Assembly: GCA_028551475.1 (NCBI GenBank)
Contig: CM052358.1
Location: 4,962,501-5,026,500 of the forward strand
Source of the DNA: Casuarina equisetifolia
Taxonomy: Eukaryota > Streptophyta > Magnoliopsida > Fagales > Casuarinaceae
Length of the DNA stretch: 64,000 bases
Direction: 5' to 3'
Below the pieces are notes generated by a model. That model made no database searches. It had not been told where the DNA came from and saw only the letters and a program-made list of their open reading frames with translations. Both the position numbers and the translations under genes were made by a program. Shown piece by piece: positions 49,556 to 62,715 of the stretch; positions within the stretch are counted from its first letter, which is position 1; the number at the start of each line of letters is the position of its first letter.

Positions 49556-49765
49556 TTACTTGAGGCAGCCCCAAGCTAGTAGCCCACCAAAGGAATTGCC
49601 AATTACATTAAATTTTGATACGAGACTCAACTGATCGGCAAGTTCTTCTACCTCTAGTACCAAGCTTCTCACAGTTTGACTTGGATTTCCATCACTATAT
49701 CCAAGGCATGGCCTGTCAAAGGACACAATAAAGTAAAGAAGCCTAGTTCTTGAAAAAATTCCTTA
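49556..49765 (-). pseudogene. Alpha/beta-hydrolase gene fragment
   Basis: Reads (minus strand) as a single-exon-sized piece of a plant alpha/beta-hydrolase: IVSFDRPCLGYSDGNPSQTV, then LVLEVEELADQLSLVSKF, VIGNSFGG and WGCLK followed by a stop. The nucleophile-elbow motif G-N-S-F-G is kept. Just upstream, EFFQELGFF continues the homology in another frame, so a frameshift lies near 49740. The GYG.SD of normal members is altered and nothing follows WGCLK, where a full protein would continue for about 200 residues. It is a broken fragment; no other exons were found within 1 kb on either side. Confidence 0.8.
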
Positions 49766-50675
49766 AAATTATTATTCCACTAGGAAGTTAGTTGAAGGAA
49801 TTTACAATGACAAGATCTACAAGCCCAACAATGGATTAAGTTCAATCTTAAAGAATCACACTGGAGAGGGGTTTGTTGCAATCATTAGATCATTGTCTAG
49901 AAAGCCATGGACATAGATAATCTTATGGCTAGCCACTTCTTTTGGCACTCAATGCTCCTTCCTAGGGCAAGTGCCTTCCATCTTTGAGCTTTATTCTCGG
50001 TGTTGAAACCGGCGGCCTGCTGGAGGGCTTGATGTGCTCAAGTCAGTAATGCAATCAACATAATATAAATAATGTAATTTATTTATATTACACTCTCATT
50101 CGCCCTTTCTCTGTTTGATAATTACTGAAAGAACTAAAGGGAAGCATGCAATGATTTGCACTGTAGATAAGTGAGTCATCATGATTTTTTGTAATCCCTT
50201 TTGTAAAAATGTTTTATAAGCTTCTTTTGGCTTTTCTGGATTTATGCTCGAAACGTTAAATTTAATAAATATAATTTTTTAAGCTTTAGGTGTCAAATCA
50301 TGCCATCAAACCAATAAGTCATTGGCACAGTAGAAGGTGATGGGAAAGTTCATTTCACTCCGCCTTACGGCTGCATCTAATTGTTATACTTCCTTGAGAG
50401 ACTTTCGGAGTCGTTAATGTGACTTAGTTTCCCGTTCTCTCTTGTTTTCAACTTCTTTCCTCCTCTGGGTGGAAAACTATCCACCGCCCAGATAACAAGT
50501 CTGATGCTTATTGTTGGGGGATTGAAGTTGTGCTTGTTCTTTTTATTATAATTTGGGTCCAAATTGGATTTTGGGTGTAGTAATCTTCGTTGAAAGGAAT
50601 TTTTCGGAACCTATTTCAATCGGCGATTGGAAGTTCTTGTTTTTGCCTACTATCGTTGTTTTGAGGAAAGGAAAG
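49766..50675. other. Intergenic and 5' region of the phosphatase-like gene
   Basis: No gene recognised. From about 50560 the sequence is open in the frame of the phosphatase-like gene but lacks an ATG before 50676, and is taken as 5' UTR. Confidence 0.5.
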
Positions 50676-53008
50676 ATGAGTCTGGGTATCTCAGTTTTGA
50701 TTGGATTGAAGGCAGCTTCTTTGTTCCTGTTCTTTGTTTGCCTCAGACGCTTCGGCTTCATATTGTTGTCAATGCCGTTCTTGTATACCTCTTTGATATC
50801 CTTGTTAATTTCTATTGCTTCACATCCATTTATCAATCTTCCTATACTCTTGGGCAAGAAACCAGATGGCAGCTTCCCCATTTGGTCCATGATTATGTTC
50901 AGCCCGTACTTGTACTTCGTTCGAGGTTTCTCAGCATTACGGAGATTGAAAAGCAGGGAACCCCCATATGACGAAATTTGCGAGGGCTTGTATGTTGGCG
51001 GATGGCCTTATTCACCGGATAAATTGCCGCCTGGTAATCCTGCCATCATTGATTGTACTTGTGAATTGCCAAGAATGCTGCAATTCACGGGGCAGGGCTA
51101 TCTGTGTGTCCCAACTTGGGATACGAGGGCTCCTCAACCGGCCGAGATTGAATCGGCTGTTCAGTGGGCTTGTCGAAAGAGAGCTCAGAATAAGCCCGTT
51201 TTCGTCCACTGTGCATATGGTACGTTACTGAGCTTCTACAAGTCCCTTGCTTGCGAAACATTAATATGATTAGTGCGTTGGGGTTTAGGTGAAAGTACAA
51301 AGGCTGTCCTCTAAGAGTTCCTCGCCATAAGTTTCCCTTTAGCTGACTTTTCTGCGCTTACTTATATTTGCAAGTAAACTTTTATGTTTTGGCAATGACT
51401 GGATTTCTCCAATCAATGTGGTTTAACTTACAACATTAGTACTTGATCATACCTAATGCCTTGTGTACCAGTTATTCAGATTGATCATATAGGTAAGTAT
51501 TGTTATTTTTCTTCTGTGGAGGTTCAGATATAGGTAAGTACCAGTTTTCTGGTATTATCTTGAAGGCAACTCTATTTGTTTCCTTTTCCCTTGTATTACT
51601 GGTTGAATCCCATCAACCCATATTGTGTTGAATCATTGTTTCGATCTTTGTTGCTTAGGATCCATTTTTTTGAATCATTGTTGCCTTTCAATTAGACAGC
51701 TTTAACTTTTTTTTATATCTTTTAAATTGTATGTTGGCCTTTTCTTTTGTCATGTCTCAATCTTTGTAGGTTGCTTCACGTGATGTTTAAGCGTTTTGTT
51801 TATTTCCAACTTTATTTGAATTTTGAAGATGGCTATGAATTTCCTAACATGGACATGCCAGTCATTTTTTGAGGTGGACATGGCCTGTTAAGCACATCAT
51901 CTCTTGAATGAAAAGACGTAGTCTTGGCTATGGATGCAGAAGTTTTGGAACAATGTGTTCAAGCCTATACATTTTATTCAATGAAGCTAATACTTGTATA
52001 GTCTCCTTCAAAGTATATTTATGAAGTATTTGTTGAACACATTAGAAGTGATTGTTCTTTGATGTTTGATGCATTTTTCTCTTGGGAGTAATACTCATAG
52101 AGTCCTGAGTTATTTCTGGGTAGATCTTCTTCTTTTTGCTTTCTTTTGTTTGTTACCTTCTGTTTGCTCAGTCCCAGCCTCAGACATAGATTTCCAGCCC
52201 TAAGCACTAATATCCCAAACAGTACAAGCTGCAAACCTAATCTGTACAATCTCTATTCTTCTGTATCTTCTGACCCAGCCCCAAACTTCTTAGATTCCTA
52301 GTCATTAGGTACTAGACTATAAGGTCTTTCATCATATTTGGTGGCAGAGCAAGGTTCTGTCATTATGCTTTCACATCTTGGAGATTATAAATAAGCAGAC
52401 TGGCCTAGGAAGTGCATAAGAAGTTCTTTCTGTGTTGAGGAAGTACCCAAACAGGAAATTTCATACATAAACGTCACTTGTTCAGGTTTTTGGTGTTTCC
52501 ATAAATCTTCCATTACAAGTTTTAGTGTAGATATGGGAAAAGAGTTCGTTGCTAGGATTTTGCCCTTTGCAAGTAGGTACCACCTGTAAGAAGTGATCGC
52601 TAGAACTGTTTAGCACTAGGATTCGGGCTTCTAGCAGGGATCCATATGAACATTTTGCTTAATAAAGAATAAAGGCAAATCACTACTATAATTGCATAAA
52701 CTATGAAGAAGCTAACATATAACACTTGAGATGAATTGATGTCAGAACCTTTTATATGCTGACCAGATCTGGCAAGGTGTTCTAGTTGACTTTTTTCCTC
52801 TGGCTGCTTCTTTTCTGTTTTAGGCCATGGACGAAGCGTTGCTGTCATGTGTGCGCTAGTAGTGGCTCTAGGTTTGGTGGATGATTGGAAAAATGCAGAG
52901 AAGCTAATTCGAGAAAGACGTCCTTGTATCAAGATGAATGCTCTCCATCGCCAGGCCCTAGAAGAATGGTCTAAGGATCGGGTATCTTCTCCTCTCAAGA
53001 AAAGATAA
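50676..53008 (+). CDS. Membrane-anchored dual-specificity phosphatase-like protein (YnbD-like)
   Basis: Two exons, 50676-51219 and 52824-53008, 242 aa. Residues 1-50 form two hydrophobic helices (VLIGLKAASLFLFFVCL; FILLSMPFLYTSLISLLISI), a third hydrophobic patch (IWSMIMFSPYLYFVRGF) follows, then the phosphatase fold EGLYVGGWP, IIDCTCELP. The general acid is probably Asp in PTWDTR. The cysteine loop reads HCAYGHGRS, matching HCxxGxxR, so the catalytic Cys and Arg are present. The 1604-bp intron interrupts this loop inside the Gly codon after HCAY. The C-terminus (NALHRQALEEWSK) is conserved in plant relatives annotated as YnbD-like; substrate unknown. The chosen ATG gives MSLGISVL, the family start. 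Confidence 0.92.
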
Positions 53009-53826
53009 AGGGATCGGAGTTCAGTGATTCTGATGGACTCTTCTAGTAGGATTGCTCTCAAAAATGGATGACATGCTCCCTTCATCACTTGCTTATTTCT
53101 TATTATTACATCCATTTCTTGCAAATGAATGACCAAGATAGTTCGAATTGCTTTTGTTGTCATTTTCTGTTAAAAAGTAATTTTAAATTTCAATTAGACT
53201 ATTCTATTGTAAATGTACAATGTTGATGGGTGGATCCACTATCCATTTGACCATGGTTCACAGGTCTTTGATGAATGTCACCAACTTTTATGAACCATGT
53301 AAATTCTTGAAGAAAATCATATGCAATAAGCTATGATTCATAAAGTCACATCTCAACATTGCTTGATGCTCTTTGATTTTGTTTGGAGTCCTTTGTTAAG
53401 TAATTGGCTAGTGTGATAAGTTCACCAGAGATGGAACCCTAGGGCGGGCATCTCGGGTGCCAAAATTATGAGAATAAGCCAGTCAGTCTTTGGTACTTTG
53501 GAACATTTCATTTGAGCTTCTAAGAGGTAGCTTGTGATGGGATGCCTCTAAGTCCCAAAAGAAAGTAAATCAAAGAGGCATGCATTGATAGGACCCATTT
53601 TTTCCCACTTCTTCATTTACATGTTGGTGCTTCTACAAATTCTTGAGTTAAAAACATCATCTTCTTCACTATTCCTTCTCTCCTTTTAATTGCATTGTCT
53701 TATTCATCTTTAACATTCTTTTTGTCATATTTGAAGATGCAGAACAATTGATTTCCTCAAAACATATAAATTAATTAGAATTTTTTTTTTAAATGTTAAT
53801 ACGGACAAATCATTATGTAATTGATA
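53009..53826. other. 3' UTR of the phosphatase-like gene and AT-rich intergenic DNA
   Basis: No gene recognised on either strand. Minus-strand frame 52600-53163 overlaps the last phosphatase exon and is its shadow. Confidence 0.5.
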
Positions 53827-54113
53827 CTTATACAAATACGTTAATTACATTATACTTTTAATTATAAAATGTATAAATATCAAGTTAGATTTATGAATAC
53901 ATTAATCACATTAAACTCACAACCATCAAATATGTTAGATACATTAAATTAAATCTACAAAGATATTAATTATGTCAAACTTGTAATTATCAAATATATT
54001 AGATATATAGAGCTACATATGTTAGATACGTCAAGTTAAATCTACAAGCATACTAAACAATTAAACTTGTAACCATCAAATATGCTAGTTACATCAAGTT
54101 GAATCTATAAGAC
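53827..54113. repeat. ~64-bp AT-rich tandem repeat
   Basis: Units of the form ATCAAGTTAAATCTACAA...TTAAACTTGTAACCATCAAA followed by TATG.TAGATAC start near 53879, 53943 and 54029, with partial units on each side. The second unit carries an extra ~22 bases that repeat its own end. Copies are diverged. Confidence 0.8.
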
Positions 54114-54526
54114 TTGGACAAGTTAAGTTGATGTACACCACGAGTTTATATTTTGCATACAAAAACTAGCATAAATAGTTATTAAAAATTCTTATCATGC
54201 TTTAGTAAAATTAAAATTTTCAATTTCATCTAAGATGTTTAAGAGGAATGCTTTAAGTCTCTTCCCCCTCTTTAGGTGCGTGCATTAAAAAAAAAAGAAA
54301 AAGAAAAGAAAAGGAATGCTCTAAGTACAAGTAATTTATAAGGCTTTATCAGATTTCCAAAGTTTCCGGCTGAAGTTTAATAATTAAGAATAATGTGTAA
54401 AATGAAACCGTTACTTGGAAGTTTATTTGCGTTGCGGCTCGGAATTGTTAGAAGCCGAGTGTCATCGACTATCTGCGGCAGATTAGCGACTAGAGGAGCA
54501 CCAGGCGCTGCAGCCACTAAAAGAAA
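54114..54526. other. Upstream region of the aspartyl aminopeptidase gene
   Basis: AT-rich until about 54410, then GC-richer 5' UTR-like sequence up to the ATG. No TATA box stands out. Confidence 0.45.
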
Positions 54527-57500
54527 ATGGCGGCCGTAACTCGGCTGCACCTCCTCCATCACTTCTCTCCTACTCTCAAACCCTCCTTACTCTTATCCAC
54601 ATCCTCCTCCCGCTTCTTCAACTTCAATCTCCGCCGCAATTTCTGCGCTACTCCTCTCTGTTCTGGCTCAGTTTCAGCTCATCAGGTTCCATCTTTTCCG
54701 TGAATGTGCGTGTGTCATTATATATATGTTATTACGTGTCTAAAGCCAGCTTCATTTGGTGCGTCTTCAGAGTTCGTATTCGGCGGATAGATCGGGAGGG
54801 TCTATAGTGGGGGATCTTCTGGACTATCTCAACGAATCCTGGACTCAGTTTCATGCCACAGGTATAAAGACATTCTTATTTGGTGATTTGTAATTCATTA
54901 CTTTATTTTTATTTTTTCATTTTGCGTATTTCCTTGCTCAATGAGAACATTGAACTCTGTACAGGATAGAGAATACGCAAATTTTGTTTCTGAAAGTTGA
55001 AGGTTCTGTGAAACTTCAATGTCTATACGTGTGTGTCTATCTCAGCTAGGTTCTTTTTCATAAATTTTTTCGTAAGCAAAAACGAGATGAAAGGAAGGAT
55101 TCTAGGTTGGAGTTTAGGGTTCTTTTTCACGAATGTGTGTTCGTTAAGGTATGGAGAAAACAAAGTTGTTTTCTTCGAAATGGAAAAAAACTTGCGCCGA
55201 AATCATCTATTAATTTTTTCCTAGACATGTTCGTTTTCTTAAATGGTGCAACTTCATGTTGGATGCTTCTTTCGGGTTTTGAGCTGAGTGATATTACAGT
55301 ATTGGATATCTTTCTTCTATTTGTGTCTCATTTCTAACTTTTTGATGCATCTATGTACGTAAATGGGAGTGTCCAATTGTCTGCTAGAGATAAAGCTCTC
55401 TTGTAAAGATATCTGTAATGCTTAGTTTGGATAAAAGCTCCCTTATAGACCTAATCTATTAGCAGTTGTTATTCGTATGGGTTTGTAAATAGGATTCTAT
55501 AGTTCAGAATTTGCGAAAGCAAAACACTATTTTATATTAGTATAGATGATTAGGCACATGGTCTTATCCTTTTTTTTTTTTTTTTGCCTTTTTCCTCTTT
55601 CTTATTTATAAACTGTCCTCTTCTGCAGCTGAAGCAAAAAGACAACTAATTGCTGCTGGCTTCCATTTGTTAAATGAGAATGACGAATGGGAGCTGAAGC
55701 CTGGTGGACGATACTTCTTTACAAGAAATATGTCTTGCTTAGTTGCTTTTGCCATTGGAGAAAAGTGAGTGGAATAGTCGTTTCTCTTAGAAATTAAAGA
55801 TTTTGGAGATTGAAGAATGGATCACGGATTGGGCCTGATTAGCCACTCAATCTGCACATCTGATATTATAGAATATGGGATGGAATACTAGGGACAAAGT
55901 GGGCTGTAGTCTGAGTTGACTGCCTGTTTGATTTGGAATCTTTTTATTTGGTCTTCATTTTCTTGTGGCATAGTTTGTTAACTAGTTTTTTCCTAAGCTT
56001 CCTTTATCAGGATATTTCTCCATTTCTGCTGCTTGTCATTTTCTTTTTGTATAAAAAATGGTTTTATGTTCACATCATTTTATTTCTAGCGCTTTTTTTT
56101 TTAAAATGAATATTTAATTTTTATTTTCATTTTTTCAATATGTTTACCAAGCTTGTGAGTTTGCTAGCAATTGTCTAATAAAAAGTTCTCTAGTTATGTA
56201 GGTACACTGTTGGTAACGGTTTTCATGTCATTGCTGCGCACACAGACAGCCCATGTCTAAAGCTAAAACCAAAATCTGCATCGTCCAAGTCAGGTTATCT
56301 AATGGTCAATGTGCAGACTTATGGTGGTGGTTTATGGCATACTTGGTTCGATAGAGACTTAAGTGTTGCAGGAAGGGTGATAGTGAGAGATAATGACGGT
56401 TCTTTTATGCACAAACTTGTCAAAGTAAAAAGGCCTCTGCTGCGAATACCAACACTTGCCATTCATCTTGACCGGTTTGCCATTTGCTATCTTCAGAGTT
56501 TATTTTCTTATATTTAGACACAATGGCTGATTGTTTTTAAGAATTTGTTATTGTATATCAACGGTGATAATATAGGAAAATAAGAGTTTGACATCTTCAT
56601 AGATCATGAACCCGTCTTTTTAAATTCAACTTTAGACTGGACAGAGTCATGGAGGTTAACATGACAAACATACTAAGTTAAACCATCTTTTGACATGTTT
56701 CTATGGCATTCACATGTGAAGCCCAACTTGACCATCAGGTTTAAATGTAAGTTTGGGGTCCAAATAGTGGCCTGCAAAGAAATAGATGATTGCTAATGAA
56801 CGTATGAATTCTGCAAGTTGTTTCTGGTTTTAATTTTGAAGTTTGAGATATTGGGGTTGGTTTAGATGTGCTGGGTTGTATCCCAGTGATGGTAACCCCT
56901 TGGATATAAGCTTTAATGTTGGAAAGAGCCAACATATCCAAATGTTTGTATTGAAATCAACCAATATCTCAATTTATTGTACCACTTCAGGATCATATTT
57001 TAGAGTATTTTCATAATTCTATGCTTGTCCATATGAGGAATTGGCTACTTAGAGTTTTTCTTTTCAGTTAAACGGTATGACCACTGACGTTGAACTTTGA
57101 AAGTTTGGAGAGAGAACAAAGTAGAGGAAAGTGAGGGGAGAAGGAACTAATGCAAAACTAGTCCTTTGTGTGGATGATTTTAACAAATAATAGGAGATAA
57201 GTTGATACCACTCCCTTGTCTGGTTGCAGGCTGGAAACAAGAGGAAAGGATAAGGTACTTGAAAATTGACAACAGAGTAAGATAAATACTTAAGGTTTCA
57301 TTAGGCACTGTTGGTAGTTTTAATAAACTGTTAAGGGTGGGCGGATAACAGAGAGAAGTTCTGCACGACCTACTATCATTTCCCTTATAGTTACCTCTAA
57401 TGTGGGTGAATTCTGAAAATAAATAAATAGATAAATAAATAAAAGTTATCTTGGAGGTATGTTGTGCCTTCCATCCCTTCAATTCCTTCCTTTCTCTTGA

Positions 57501-60500
57501 AAATAAATACATAAAAATAGAGGAGGGTAATCCTCATCTATTCTCCTCTCCTTTCTCTCCTTCCATCTGAGTGTATCCTTAAAGATCATTTTCATGCATC
57601 TTACATATGCATGTGAATGATCTTTTAGCAGGCTCTTCATGAGTTTTACAATTAAAAACATGTGCAAATATTGTGCATTGATCTGTAGTTTGCTATTATA
57701 TCATGAACCTGTAGTGAAATCATGGGATCACTCAGATTATTTGCTTGCTTTTTTCCTTTTCCTTTTTGATTGTTTAGCACAGTGAATAAGGATGGATTTA
57801 AACCAAACCTGGAGAGTCATCTGATTCCATTACTTTCAACAAAACTGGAGGAAACTTTAGAGTCAAAAGAGAAAAGTACCGCTGCTTCTTTGAAACCAGC
57901 TCATCATCCACTGCTTATGCAGGTATCCTCATTGGTGCTAGAGCCAGAAAATCGATCAATGTTAGCTGCTATTTTAGTGTAACTTCAGAGTTGAGCATTA
58001 CTCTTGGTTTGATGAAGGAAAAATGCTCATGCATTTCACGTATCACAAACAAAGAGGTTTATTGAAATTTGTTTAGGATAAAGTAAGATAAATTTATCAC
58101 TGTAACTTATGGAGATTCACGTTCGTAAATTGCCCGCATGTGACTACTTTCTTTGAAACTCATAATATAATTGACTATCTTGTTAGTGGATTCGTGTTTT
58201 ATTTTTTATAGAGGTAAATTACCAAGTGAATATCTTTATTGATTTGTTGAGAAAATTGTTTAACATCATGATGCACTAGATGAGTTTTGTTGGAGTAGTT
58301 CAAGGTGTTGGAACATCATTCTTGGAACTAATCTAAATTCCATTTGCAGGCATTGTCAGATGAGCTGAATTGCAGCATTGATGACATAGTGAGTGTTGAG
58401 TTAAATGTTTGTGATACCCAGCCTAGCTGCCTTGGAGGTGGAAACAATGAGTTTATTTTCTCCGGAAGATTGGACAATCTTGCTTCAAGTTATTGTGCCT
58501 TACGGGCTCTAATAGATTCATCCAAGTTATCCACCGATTTATCAAGTGAACATGCAATTCGGATGGTTGCTTTATTTGACAATGAAGAGGTAATCATCTT
58601 CCACTTAATTTTGCATTGATAAAGTTTTATGTATATCTTGTATGAATTTCACAATAACAGCAATGATTCAGTGTCTCTTATCAAAATGCATTTCATAATA
58701 ACAGCAATGATTCAGTGTCACTTGCTTATGAAAATACATTTCTCAATTTCTGCTTCTTTAAGGATCATCCAAAGCTATAGAATTTCTGTGCCTCCATATG
58801 GGACATGCTATATGTACAAATTTCTAATTTTGGAATTTCTGTACGCCATGGGAGCGGGTTCACATTTGTTGGACATATCTTACCATGTACTCTATTGTAA
58901 TTGGAGTAGAGGAAATAGAAGGATAACTATTCATGTTAGAAATGTGTTACATTGAGTAATGGTGATCATTTTTCAGATATTTAAGGAGATGAGTAGCTAA
59001 TGGGCAACAAGCTTATAATTAGCCTGCTGTATTTCAAGATTGTCTTAGTTGCTAGTTCTACTAGGCATGTGTGCTTGTTATTTTTCATACAATTGCAGAT
59101 TTGGATAATCTTATGGCTGCATTCGTTCTGGCCAAATCAGCTAGTTAACAAATGTTTTTCAAACTCTTCTTCTCTAGGTGGGTTCAGATTCAGTTCAGGG
59201 AGCTGGTGCACCAACCATGTTTCAGGCTATGAGACGCATACATAGTTGCTTGGTTAATGCGTATGTTGGTGAAGGAGCTTTTGAGCGTGCAATTCGGCAC
59301 TCATTTCTTGGTATGTTAATATCATTTGGGCTTTGCGCCAGCTGACCCTTCATGACTCTATATCAAATGTTTGATATGTATTTGTAAGTTTTTTTTGTAG
59401 TTGTCTTCCTAATTATAAAAGAGTAATAAGTGGTAGAAAGCTGTGGCCGATTTGTTACAGATTGCAAATGACAGTTCTTTTTATGCTGTAAGATAATGAG
59501 TGTAACTGGGTTCAAGAGTATAGAGGCTCATGTCCTTTGTTAGTCACTTTGATGGACTCTTGATATGAACTTTGGTATGCTAAAGTTGATGGAGGTTTCT
59601 CACGCCATTGAGGGTAAGGTTTTATAATTAGGGATTATTGTAGGAAGATCAAATTCACTTCCTTCAGATATCTGTGTTGGTCTGGATCTACTTACAAAAG
59701 TAAAGCCATAGGACACTTGGCTGAAGTAGCTAGGGATTGGGGATTTTAGATCATTATTAATGGTCTCTTTAAAATTTTAAGTGCTTCTATGAACAGTTCA
59801 TGATGTTTTTCTGTTGGAGCTCAGTACCTATTGTTGCTTAGGATTTCTTTGTTTTCAGCAAACAGAAAAAAATGCTTAAACTGGATGCTTACCTGGTCAA
59901 AAGAAACTTATGAAATGATTTGCATGTCCTTTCTTAGCTTTGAGTTCTTTTTCTGGTAATATGTGTCTGTGTTGTTCTTCTCTGTGCTTATGGGTTTTAC
60001 AACAGATTCTATTCTTGTTGTGGGCGGATGTCTTCCTGCCTACACTTGCTTTTGTTGCCTATGCTTTATTTTGTTTGTGATGTTATTTAATGATCCTAAG
60101 AAGAGATTCCTAAGTTAGAATGTTAGACATATATCTTAGGTTTCAAAAAACATTAAAGTGAGTCAATGTATAGATAAGCAATTTCTATAAAATATTTGTG
60201 GATGACTTGGATAACATCATGCTAACAAAACCATATAATTGGAACTAGATAAGAAGTGCTATGAGTTTTTCTAATTGTTGCATTCCAAAGAAGTAAGGTA
60301 AAATTTAATAAATCAACAAGAGACTTGTTATGATTCATTTAAACTACGGTTACATATAGAACATATTAAAAAAGTTTGTGCAGCTAAGTAAATTTATTAT
60401 AAGTTCACCTTTAGCTAAGGAATGTGAAATACATGTTTTTCGTCCCTTATTATTTCCACTCACTTAGGGGAACTAGATCTTTCCTTGAATCTTATGTACT

Positions 60501-62502
60501 TTATCACTCTCCGACTTAATTCTACAACTCCACCAATAAAACGATTTTTTATTTTTTATTTTTTTCTGTAGAAGAATTTAGGCTTTTCCCGCGTTTCTGT
60601 TTTGAATTGGGTAAAAACATTGGTATTTTGTGTACAAAATGGGTGAAGGGGGTCAGATGCCCAACACATAATCTGCCCACCCAAAAACAAAGTGTAAAAT
60701 ATTACGGACGAGGACATTGGTTTTGGTTTCCAACAGTGACAAGCATGATGCACAAGACTTCTGGAAGTTTGTGTTTATTCTTGTATTATTTTACTTGGTA
60801 TTTGGTTTGTCATTCTCCTATTAAGAGGACACATAAAAGAAATTTCTAAAGTAGCTTTCCGTGATGCCCTTTCTATAGTGTCTGCTGATATGGCTCATGG
60901 AGTTCATCCAAATTTCACGGATAAGCATGAAGAACACCATCGGCCAGAAATGCAAAAGGGACTTGTTATCAAGCACAATGCCAACCAGCGATATGCTACT
61001 AGCGGCATCACAGCTTTCCTATTCAAAGAAGTTGGGAGAATCCATAGCCTTCCAACTCAGGTAATGGTAAATTTTTATATTCTATCAAATTCAATTAGTT
61101 TACCTGTCTTTGAAGGCAAACTTTGGTAGTTAACCTTCTAATGCATGTTGGAAGAAGTGATACCATTTACTCATAATTAATGGCCTGTAAATTATTTATG
61201 GAGCTTGGACAACCTTAGCTCTTATTTACTTACCAAGTGAAAGTCACATATGTGGTATGTATACGATCCTACAAAATATACTACAAACAGAAGCAATTTT
61301 GCAAAGAAAAGGTCAGTGACACTAGGGATATCTTACAGAAGTAATTCATCTCTCTTTCTATACCTAGTTACATACCAAACACATTTCTATTTTTTATTCC
61401 AAAATCTTTTCCTTGTTACCGTGGGAATAGTTTTTTTTCCTCATATGGATTGCCTTCCATGCAGGAATTTGTCGTGAGAAATGATATGGGATGTGGTTCC
61501 ACCATAGGTCCAATTCTTGCTTCAGGAGTTGGCATTCGTACTGTTGACTGTGGCATTGCTCAACTTTCTATGCACAGGTAACACATAGGAAAAAGATCCA
61601 TACACATCTGTATACCTATGCATAAACAGGAAAAAGAGAAATCAGTGTTTCTGGAATTTGGATAAGTAACTGTCTGTTGAGGTATATAATCAGCAAAAAA
61701 ATAAAAATAAAAATAAAAATTAATGAAGAAATAATAGATTTTGTCAAGTATTTTGATAACCTTAATCAAAACTATTAAAATTTAATCTTTTCTAATTGGC
61801 ACTTGAAACACTTGAAGATTTAAATATTTTAAATTCAGATATTGGACACAGTGATTGTGTCATCCCAATTCCAGGTTTGGACAAGGAACACTATTCATCC
61901 AAGTAGAATCCACTTGGCAAAGTTGTGAGTTCTGTAACTCAGGGTAGAAAGTTTTGGAATGTGTCTGCGATTTAAATAGATTATTTATTTCTCAAATAGA
62001 TGATATTTTTTAATTATAGTTGATTCTATAAAAACTTGTTGAATCCATGACCTGAAACCACAGACTATAAAGAAGTTCTCTCTCCCTCTCCCTCTCCCTC
62101 TCCCTCTTCCTCTCCGTTCACGTGTGTGCGTGCGTGTAGTTGCATAGGCCAATGTTCAGTGACTTAAAACAGTGATTGCATGGTAGAATGGTGGTGCTGA
62201 CTCCAGAACATCTATGAAAATAGTTAATCAAAATTTTCACCATATTTTTATCAATCTCCTCCTTAGAAAATCTGCTGGAGTTTATTAAAATAGAATCTCA
62301 TACTTGATAAAAAGTCAGACATCTTTTCTGTTTTTTGGTTCTTTCATTTGGCATATAACTTAGGTTGGTTTGTTGCTGTCGGTTCAACTGCAGTGTGAGG
62401 GAGATATGTGGGAAGGAAGATGTAGACATAGCTTACAAGCATTTCAAGGCATTCTACCAAACTTTTTCAAGCATAGACAGGAAGCTGAAGGTGGATTTTT
62501 AG
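54527..62502 (+). CDS. Aspartyl aminopeptidase, M18 family, organelle-type leader
   Basis: Removes acidic residues from peptide N-termini; a metal-dependent homo-oligomer. Ten exons in frame: 54527-54685, 54771-54861, 55629-55764, 56202-56474, 57778-57922, 58350-58589, 59178-59310, 60879-61060, 61465-61577, 62394-62502; 526 aa. Residues 1-53 are a Ser/Leu/Arg-rich transit peptide ([29 protein letters not shown]) probably directing it to plastid or mitochondrion. M18 motifs are complete: [12 protein letters not shown], the catalytic/metal pair in [28 protein letters not shown] and [11 protein letters not shown]. Arabidopsis At5g04710 has the same type of leader and, as recalled, the same length. 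One donor is atypical (GTTTGC after exon 4) but the join keeps frame. Introns hold a short tandem duplication (58645-58735) and a TCTCCC repeat (62077-62115). Confidence 0.96.
58645..58745. repeat. 45-bp tandem duplication in aminopeptidase intron 6
   Basis: ATTTCACAATAACAGCAATG... at 58645 recurs as ATTTCATAATAACAGCAATG at 58690, each followed by ATTCAGTGTC. A third partial ATTTC starts after it. Confidence 0.85.
62077..62115. repeat. (TCTCCC)n hexanucleotide repeat
   Basis: About five TCTCCC units plus a diverged sixth, in the last intron of the aminopeptidase gene. Confidence 0.92.
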
Positions 62503-62715
62503 TATGAAGTCCTTCAGAATATTATTTGCTCATTTACAGGATTATGTCCTTTTCTTCATCTAACGAGTTTGAAGTTCATACATTATTTACTTTTTCAATC
62601 CCGCAACGAAGAGTTGTCAGAGACTGGATTTGTAGCTTGGTTCAAGACTTCACACGGGGATACTGTCATTACTTGTATTTATATGTTTCCCATAGAAGAA
62701 GGGAATCAACTGTTA

